Positions 6,436-11,207 of a stretch of DNA of 11,207 nt are shown here, piece after piece. The position numbers and the translations under genes are program-made. Origin of the DNA: DAIMZI01 sp036734025. GTDB taxonomy: Bacteria; Pseudomonadota; Alphaproteobacteria; Rhizobiales; Rhodomicrobiaceae. Below the pieces are notes generated by a model that was not told the DNA's origin, ran no database searches, and saw only the letters and a program-made list of their open reading frames with translations. The stretch is from contig DAIMZI010000033.1 of NCBI GenBank assembly GCA_036734025.1, positions 1-11,207 of the forward strand, given 5' to 3'. How positions within the stretch are numbered: position 1 is the first letter of the stretch; each line of letters starts with the position of its first letter.

Positions 6436-7638
6436 TCAGGCGTGCGCCGCCGTGCTGTCATCATCGTCATCGCCGCCAAGCGGATAAGCAGAACGTATCT
6501 GCGCTATCAGCGTATCAAGCGTTCGCTCCGAAATGGCGTTCCTGATCTGCTCCATGAGATCCTGATAAAAATGAATATTTGCCCAGCTCACAAGCATCGG
6601 GCCAAGATATTCGCCAGCCTTGAAAAGATGATGCAGGTAAGCGCGCGAGTAGTCCCGCGCAGCCGGACATGAGCTTTCTTCATCAAGCGGGCGCGGATCG
6701 GCGGCATGGACCGCGTTGCGCAGATTGAGCTTGCCCGACAATGTGAAAGCCTGGCCATGCCGGCCCGAGCGCGTGGGCATGACGCAGTCGAACATGTCGA
6801 TGCCCCGCGCCACAGCCTCGATTATATCGCGCGGTGTGCCTACCCCCATCAGATAGCGCGGCTTGGCCTGCGGCATGTGCGGCATCGTCGCTTCGAGCAC
6901 TTCGAGCATGGCCGCATGGCCCTCGCCGACGGCAAGCCCACCCAGCGCATAGCCGGGCAGATCCAGACCCGCAAGCGTCTCGGCCGATATCTGCCGCAGA
7001 TCGGCAAAAACGCCCCCCTGAACGATCCCGAACAGGGCCATGCCGGGCGCATGCTGGCGCTCGAAGGCCGATTTCGCGCGCACGGCCCAGCGCAGCGACA
7101 GCTCTATTGCAGCGCGCGCCCGGTCATGATCAGCCGGATAGCCGATACATTCATCGAGCTGCATCTGTATATCGGCGCCAAGCAGACACTGTATTTCCAC
7201 CGCACGCTCCGGCGTCAGATGATGTTCGCTGCCATCTATATGCGAGCGAAAGACCACGCCGTCTTCACTGAGACGGCGCAGCGAGGACAGCGACATCACC
7301 TGAAATCCGCCGCTGTCGGTGAGGATCGGGCGCGCCCAGTTCATGAACCTGTGCAGCCCGCCCAGCGCCGCGACACGCTCCGCGCCCGGACGCAGCATCA
7401 GATGATAGGTGTTGCCGAGAAGGATGTCGGCGCCGGTGCTGCGTACCGTATCGGTGAACATCGCCTTCACAGTGCCCGCCGTGCCCACGGGCATGAAGGC
7501 CGGCGTGCGGATGATGCCGCGTGGCGTGCTGATCTGTCCGCGCCGAGCATAGCCATCGGTTGCCAGAACGCGAAATGTCAGGCGGTCGGCGCAGGACGGC
7601 ACATTGACATTGTCCGGCGTCTCGTCGGTGGCGTTCAT
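6436..7638 (-). CDS. tgt: queuine/preQ1 tRNA-guanine transglycosylase with a degraded zinc site
   Basis: Replaces guanine 34 by preQ1 in tRNAs with GUN anticodons (Asp, Asn, His, Tyr), a step of queuosine synthesis. The 400-residue product has normal length and an intact active site: Asp108 in TDSGGFQVMSL, Asp162 in QLDEC, Gln207 in GIVQGG, and Asp284 in MFDCVMPTRSG, which corresponds to the nucleophile Asp280 of Zymomonas Tgt. The C-terminal zinc site is not intact. The usual Cys-X-Cys-X2-Cys reads SSCPAA (Ser322, Cys324, Ala327), and the His of the usual WHN motif is Ala353 in WANIHFY. The surrounding sequence (DYSRAYLHHLFKAGE) is conserved, so this is not a frameshift. The tail ends in a run of Asp. 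ATG 7638 overlaps the queA stop as ATGA, which suggests translational coupling. Confidence 0.95.
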   Translation of the reverse strand: MNATDETPDNVNVPSCADRLTFRVLATDGYARRGQISTPRGIIRTPAFMPVGTAGTVKAMFTDTVRSTGADILLGNTYHLMLRPGAERVAALGGLHRFMNWARPILTDSGGFQVMSLSSLRRLSEDGVVFRSHIDGSEHHLTPERAVEIQCLLGADIQMQLDECIGYPADHDRARAAIELSLRWAVRAKSAFERQHAPGMALFGIVQGGVFADLRQISAETLAGLDLPGYALGGLAVGEGHAAMLEVLEATMPHMPQAKPRYLMGVGTPRDIIEAVARGIDMFDCVMPTRSGRHGQAFTLSGKLNLRNAVHAADPRPLDEESSCPAARDYSRAYLHHLFKAGEYLGPMLVSWANIHFYQDLMEQIRNAISERTLDTLIAQIRSAYPLGGDDDDDSTAAHA

Positions 7639-8735
7639 GGCCCGGCCGGCGCCGCGGGCTGCAACAGGCAGGCATCGCCGTAGGAATAGAACCGGTAGCG
7701 CGCCGCGATCGCATGGGCGTAGGCCGCCTGCATCACATCAAGCCCGGAAAACGCGGCAACCAGCATGAACAGGCTTGAACGCGGCAGATGAAAATTGGTC
7801 ATCAGCAGGTCGCAGGCGAGAAACCGGTGTCCCGGCTGGATGAAGATCCTCGTCTCGCCGGCAAATGGCCGGAGCTCTCCGCTGACTTGCGCCGCCGCCT
7901 CGAGAATACGCAAGGACGTGGTGCCGACGCAGACGATCCGGCCGCCAGCAGCACGTGCTTCTTGCAGGCGGCGCGCGGTCGCCTCGCTCACCTCGCCCCA
8001 CTCGCTGTGAAGCTCATTGCGCGAAATATCGTCCTCACGCAGCGGTGCAAACGTGCCCGCCCCCACATGCAGCGTCACGAAGGCCGCGCCGATGCCCGCT
8101 TGTGCCAGCCGCGCCAGCAGATCGGGCGTGAAATGCAGCCCCGCCGTCGGTGCAGCCACCGCGCCCGGCCGTTCGGCGTAGCAGGTCTGATAGTCGGCGC
8201 GGTCGCGCTCATCGGCGGCACGGCGGCGGGCGATATAGGGCGGCAGCGGCATGACGCCGGCAGCCTCGATCGCCTCATCGAGCGCGCCTCCCGCACGGTC
8301 GAACGCGATGATGACGTCGGTGTCGGTCTTTTCCACGATGTGGGCGCCCAGTTCGCCGCCAGGCACCGGCATGTGCAGATGATCGCCGGCGCGCAGCTTG
8401 CGTCCGGGTCTGGCGAAGGCGCGCCATGTCGCAGGCCCGATGCGGGCATGCAGGGTCAGGCTCACAGCGCGCTCGGGCCGTTGTCCGCCACTGCGCGTGG
8501 CGAAAAGCTGAGCCGGGATGACGCGGGTGTCATTGAGCACCAGCATGTCTCCGGCGCGCAGCAGCATGGGCAGATCACGCACATGCCTGTCGGCCAGCCC
8601 CTGAGCCGGCATGACATGAAGCATTCGCGCGTCCTCGCGACGGGCGGCAGGGCGCAGCGCAATCAGATCCTCGGGTAGATGGAAATCATACGCGCCAAGC
8701 CGGTCGTGCTGGTGCGCGCCCACAATCATCTTCAT
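7635..8735 (-). CDS. queA: S-adenosylmethionine:tRNA ribosyltransferase-isomerase
   Basis: Transfers the ribosyl part of SAM to 7-aminomethyl-deazaguanine in tRNA, making epoxyqueuosine after Tgt has acted. Family motifs in order are YDFHLPEDLIALRP near the start, APTAGLHFTPDLL, HVGAGTFAPLREDDI, HSEWGEV, VGTTSLRILEAAA, TRIFIQPGHRF, TNFHLPRSSLFMLVAAFSG, and YRFYSYGDACLL at the end. The length of 366 residues is about normal for the family. The start is unclear: ATG 8735 is given, but GTG 8753 (six codons upstream) and ATG 8727-8729 are alternatives. Both 8753 and 8735 have a GGA about ten bases upstream. The stop overlaps the tgt start by four bases, and the upstream cyclophilin gene ends less than 60 bases away, so the three are probably cotranscribed. 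Confidence 0.96.
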   Translation of the reverse strand: MKMIVGAHQHDRLGAYDFHLPEDLIALRPAARREDARMLHVMPAQGLADRHVRDLPMLLRAGDMLVLNDTRVIPAQLFATRSGGQRPERAVSLTLHARIGPATWRAFARPGRKLRAGDHLHMPVPGGELGAHIVEKTDTDVIIAFDRAGGALDEAIEAAGVMPLPPYIARRRAADERDRADYQTCYAERPGAVAAPTAGLHFTPDLLARLAQAGIGAAFVTLHVGAGTFAPLREDDISRNELHSEWGEVSEATARRLQEARAAGGRIVCVGTTSLRILEAAAQVSGELRPFAGETRIFIQPGHRFLACDLLMTNFHLPRSSLFMLVAAFSGLDVMQAAYAHAIAARYRFYSYGDACLLQPAAPAGP

Positions 8736-8789
8736 GTCAGGCCGATCCGTCACCTGCGTCTTGTCCGGCCGCTTTTGCGCCCGCCAAAT

Positions 8790-9392
8790 TCAGGATACAT
8801 CCTCGGCCAGGTGCATCTTGATGATCACATCGGGATCGCGTACCGCGCCTGAGCCGGGGTCGCCCTTCTTGATGGTGTTGATATGTTCCATGCCCTCGAC
8901 CACGCGGCCCCACACCGTATATTGGCCGTTCAGGTGATAGGCTTCATCGAAGGTGATGAAGAACTGGCTGTTGGCGCTGTCCGGGTTTGCGGTGCGGGCT
9001 GCGCCCACGGTGCCCGGCTCGAAGGGAATATTGGAAAACTCCGCCGGCAGGTTGGGATAGCTCGAACCGCCACTGCCGGTTCCCGTCGGATCGCCCGTCT
9101 GGGCCATGAAACCGTCGATCACACGGTGAAACTTGAGCCCGTCATAAAAGCCTTCGCGGGTCAGGGTCTTGATCCGCTCGACATGTTTGGGCGCAACATC
9201 GGCCAGCAGTTCGATGACCACGCGGCCATCCTTCAGATCCATGTAGAGCATAGGTCTTTTCTCCTCGGCATCGGGGGTTGATGTCTGCGCCGTTCGTTCC
9301 TGTTCCAGAAAGCCACGAGCAAGGAACCCAAGGCCCGCGAGCACAGCCAAGATGAGTGCGGCCACGACCGCCAATTTGCTGGAGATCTTCAT
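8790..9392 (-). CDS. membrane-anchored cyclophilin-type peptidyl-prolyl cis-trans isomerase
   Basis: Speeds cis-trans isomerisation of peptide bonds before proline, here probably in the periplasm to help envelope proteins fold. The 200-residue product has an N-terminal hydrophobic segment (residues 7-28) that could be a signal anchor or an uncleaved signal peptide, then a linker, then a cyclophilin domain from about residue 48. FHRVIDGFMAQTGD (88-101) contains the residues equivalent to Arg55, Phe60 and Gln63 of human cyclophilin A. ANSQFFIT and LNGQYTVWGRV complete the signature. The residue matching cyclosporin-binding Trp121 is His, as in many bacterial members. ATG 9392 is chosen, with AGGG about five bases upstream; a TTG six codons further up is less likely. 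It sits 37 bases after coaD. Confidence 0.94.
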   Translation of the reverse strand: MKISSKLAVVAALILAVLAGLGFLARGFLEQERTAQTSTPDAEEKRPMLYMDLKDGRVVIELLADVAPKHVERIKTLTREGFYDGLKFHRVIDGFMAQTGDPTGTGSGGSSYPNLPAEFSNIPFEPGTVGAARTANPDSANSQFFITFDEAYHLNGQYTVWGRVVEGMEHINTIKKGDPGSGAVRDPDVIIKMHLAEDVS

Positions 9393-9429
9393 ACGGACCC
9401 TGGCCGGCAAGCCCGTGAGGCGTTATCCA

Positions 9430-9933
9430 TCATGTGCGACCTCTGAACTTTTCGCGCAGCCTCAACGCTGTGAGCGCCGGCACGAATGCCTCCACGCTGC
9501 CGCCCATTGCGGCAATCTGGCGAATGAACTTTGAGGCGATATGCCGGCGCAGTGGCGAAGCGCCAAGAAAGATCGTGTCGATATCGCCCGCAAGCGCCGA
9601 ATTCGTGCCCGACATCTGCATTTCATAGTCGAAATCGCTGGCATCACGCAGACCTCGCACGATGAGTGTCGCACCGTTTGCGCGCGCGGCATCGACCGTG
9701 AGATTGTCGAATGTCACAACCGGAATTTGCGTGCCCGTCGCCGCCGAAATGCGCCGGGTCTCGTCTTCGATCAACTCGATGCGCTCCTGCCAGGTGAACA
9801 TCGGTGTCTTGCCATGATGAATGCCCACGCCGATGACCAGACGCGGCACGATGCGTGCCGCCCGCTCGATGATATCGACATGACCAAGGCTGATGGGATC
9901 GAAACTGCCGGAGTAAAAGCCGGTTATGGTCAT
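9430..9933 (-). CDS. coaD: phosphopantetheine adenylyltransferase
   Basis: Makes dephospho-CoA from 4'-phosphopantetheine and ATP, the fourth step of coenzyme A synthesis from pantothenate. The 167-residue length is normal. The nucleotidyltransferase motif is GSFDPISLGH (9-18), with catalytic His18. Ser10 stands where E. coli has Thr10, Lys42 is present, and IVRGLR (91-96) supplies the phosphate-binding Arg. SDFDYEMQM follows, and the C-terminal helix region reads HIASKFIRQIA. The start at ATG 9933 gives the standard N-terminus, but no Shine-Dalgarno sequence is visible upstream (the bases are CCGTTCCATCTC). It lies 93 bases after the exporter gene and 37 bases before the cyclophilin gene. 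In Caulobacter, as I recall, coaD follows gyrA. Confidence 0.97.
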   Translation of the reverse strand: MTITGFYSGSFDPISLGHVDIIERAARIVPRLVIGVGIHHGKTPMFTWQERIELIEDETRRISAATGTQIPVVTFDNLTVDAARANGATLIVRGLRDASDFDYEMQMSGTNSALAGDIDTIFLGASPLRRHIASKFIRQIAAMGGSVEAFVPALTALRLREKFRGRT

Positions 9934-10026
9934 GAGATGGAACGGTTCGTTTGCTTGTCGGGCGGGCTTTTGCCGCGCTGTGCTGGATGCAATCTCTGCC
10001 GAGAGAAAAATAGGGTTTGAGTGATA

Positions 10027-10644
10027 CTATGGGCGGCGCGCCATCGCAAGCCAAACGCCGCCGCAGATAAGCAGCACACCGCTGATACCATCGGCGACGC
10101 GGCGTCGGCGTGCCGTGAACCAGAACCGCGCCCGCCCGACCGCGGCGGCCATTGCCGCATCGACGGCGCCGAGCACGACGACGAAAGTCAATGCCAGAAG
10201 AGTGAGCTGCGGCCCCGGCGCGGCGCCGGGATCGACGAACTGCGGGAAAAAGGCGCCGAGGAAAAGCAGCACCTTGGGATTGGACAGCGAAACTGCGAGC
10301 CCCTGCCAGAACCACGAGCCGCGCGCCTGTGGTTGTGCTTCCAGAATGTCTCCGGCATGCCTCATCCGGCGCATGCATGCGATGCCGAGCCAGACCAGAT
10401 AGGCCGCGCCGAGCCAGCGCAGGACATCGAACCACTCGGCCATGAAGACCATAAGCGAATGCATGCCCAGCGTCGCCACAAGCACAAGCATGCTGAGCCC
10501 GAGTACATTGCCCGCCACCGTGAGCAGCGCGGCGCGCACCCCGTGGGCTGTGCCGTTGGCGATGAACAGGGCCATGCTCGGGCCGGGCGTCAACGCCAGC
10601 AGCACGCAGGTCAGGACGAAGGCGAGATAAAGTTCACTGGCCAC
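10027..10644 (-). CDS. LysE/RhtB-family amino acid exporter
   Basis: An inner membrane exporter, 205 residues, with about six hydrophobic segments as in the LysE/RhtB family, whose members export lysine, threonine, homoserine or related compounds. The N-terminal signature TPGPSMALFIANGTAHG (19-35) and the mid-protein NPKVLLFLGAFFPQF are diagnostic. A basic stretch, RFWFTARRRR, precedes the last membrane segment. The start is GTG 10644, with GGGAG about six bases upstream, and the stop is TAG. It lies between gyrA (85 bases upstream) and coaD on the same strand. The neighbours do not suggest a substrate, since none makes or breaks an amino acid. Confidence 0.92.
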   Translation of the reverse strand: MASELYLAFVLTCVLLALTPGPSMALFIANGTAHGVRAALLTVAGNVLGLSMLVLVATLGMHSLMVFMAEWFDVLRWLGAAYLVWLGIACMRRMRHAGDILEAQPQARGSWFWQGLAVSLSNPKVLLFLGAFFPQFVDPGAAPGPQLTLLALTFVVVLGAVDAAMAAAVGRARFWFTARRRRVADGISGVLLICGGVWLAMARRP

Positions 10645-10729
10645 TGGCTTCTCCCGACCGACCGGCCAGCGGCACGCACGCGGCGCGAAGTCAATCCCTG
10701 AACAGGTTCATCCCGTGCAAGCTTTGCTC

Positions 10730-11207
10730 TCAAGGCTCAGCAGGCTCCTCGCCCTCGCTCGCGCCGCCTTCATCGGGAACATAGACGACCGAGACGACTC
10801 GCTCGCCTTCGGCGGTATTGAATACACGCACGCCCTGGGTGGCGCGGCCGACGATCGAAATGCCATCAACTGGGCAGCGGATGAGCTGGCCGCGATCGGT
10901 GACGAGCATGATATGATCGCTGTCTTCGACGGGGAACGACCCGGCAAGCCGGCCGTTGCGCTCATTGACGACCATCGCGATGATGCCTTTGCCGCCGCGA
11001 CCGGAGACGCGGTATTCATAGGCGCTGGTGCGCTTGCCATAGCCGTTTTCGGATATCGTCAGCACGAACTGCTCGCGCCCGCTCATCTCGGCATAGCGCT
11101 CCGGCGACAGATCGCCTGCTTCGGCGCTTTCCATGGCGATATCGTCGTCATCCTCGCCGAGCTCGCCCTCTTGCAGGTCCACGCCATTGCCCGAAAACGC
11201 GCGGCGC
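10730..11207 (-). CDS. gyrA: DNA gyrase subunit A, C-terminal end (cut by right edge)
   Basis: Gyrase A breaks and rejoins DNA and wraps it through its C-terminal beta-pinwheel, introducing negative supercoils. Only the last 158 residues lie in the window. They show pinwheel blades typical of the family: TISENGYGKRTSAYEYRVSG, GRGGKGIIAM, LVTDRGQLIRCPV, and GRATQGVRVFNTAEGERVVSV. The blades are interrupted by an acidic loop (GELGEDDDDIAMESAEAG) and end in an acidic tail (DEGGASEGEEPAEP). The frame runs open to the right edge, so the start and the DNA-cleavage domains are outside. Parts of the pinwheel resemble ParC, but the match to gyrase ends and the coaD neighbourhood favour gyrA. Confidence 0.93.
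   Translation of the reverse strand, partial: RRAFSGNGVDLQEGELGEDDDDIAMESAEAGDLSPERYAEMSGREQFVLTISENGYGKRTSAYEYRVSGRGGKGIIAMVVNERNGRLAGSFPVEDSDHIMLVTDRGQLIRCPVDGISIVGRATQGVRVFNTAEGERVVSVVYVPDEGGASEGEEPAEP

Noticed and set aside
6706..7683. A 325-codon plus-strand open frame opposite tgt
   Set aside because: It is a shadow of tgt, with no recognisable motif, and it crosses the tgt-queA junction.
7788..8678. A 296-codon plus-strand open frame opposite queA
   Set aside because: It is a shadow of queA in a GC-rich genome, with His/Arg-rich composition and no family features.

Overview
The window comes from a GC-rich alphaproteobacterium. The evidence is a PopZ gene (a polar organiser known only from Alphaproteobacteria) directly downstream of a TolC-type gene and a Pcm-like methyltransferase gene, plus the minus-strand series gyrA, coaD, peptidyl-prolyl isomerase, queA, tgt. 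Both arrangements recall Caulobacter and its stalked or budding relatives (Caulobacterales, Maricaulales, Hyphomonadales). That placement is an inference from gene order and protein style, not from a search.

Layout from left to right. Minus strand: the N-terminal 221 codons of popZ (cut by the left edge), tolC and a pcm-like gene, in the transcription order pcm-like, tolC, popZ. Plus strand: tRNA-Cys(GCA) followed by a CobB-type sirtuin gene, the only rightward genes here. Minus strand again: a large envelope protein of unknown function with six tandem 17-residue coiled-coil repeats, converging on cobB. Upstream of it lie tgt, queA, a membrane-anchored cyclophilin, coaD, a LysE/RhtB exporter and the 3' end of gyrA (cut by the right edge). 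Gaps in the gyrA-to-tgt series are short, and queA and tgt overlap by 4 bases, so much of it may be one transcription unit.

Functionally, queA and tgt serve queuosine modification of tRNA, coaD serves coenzyme A synthesis, and gyrA serves DNA supercoiling. The cyclophilin and TolC act in the envelope, PopZ organises the cell pole, and CobB removes acyl groups from lysines. No mobile element, CRISPR array, phage or toxin-antitoxin locus is visible. This is mostly a core-genome region.

The most unusual signal is in Tgt. Its base-exchange residues are intact, but three of the four ligands of its structural zinc site are replaced (Cys to Ser, Cys to Ala, His to Ala). Second is the unknown repeat-containing envelope protein. 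No whole new system could be demonstrated.
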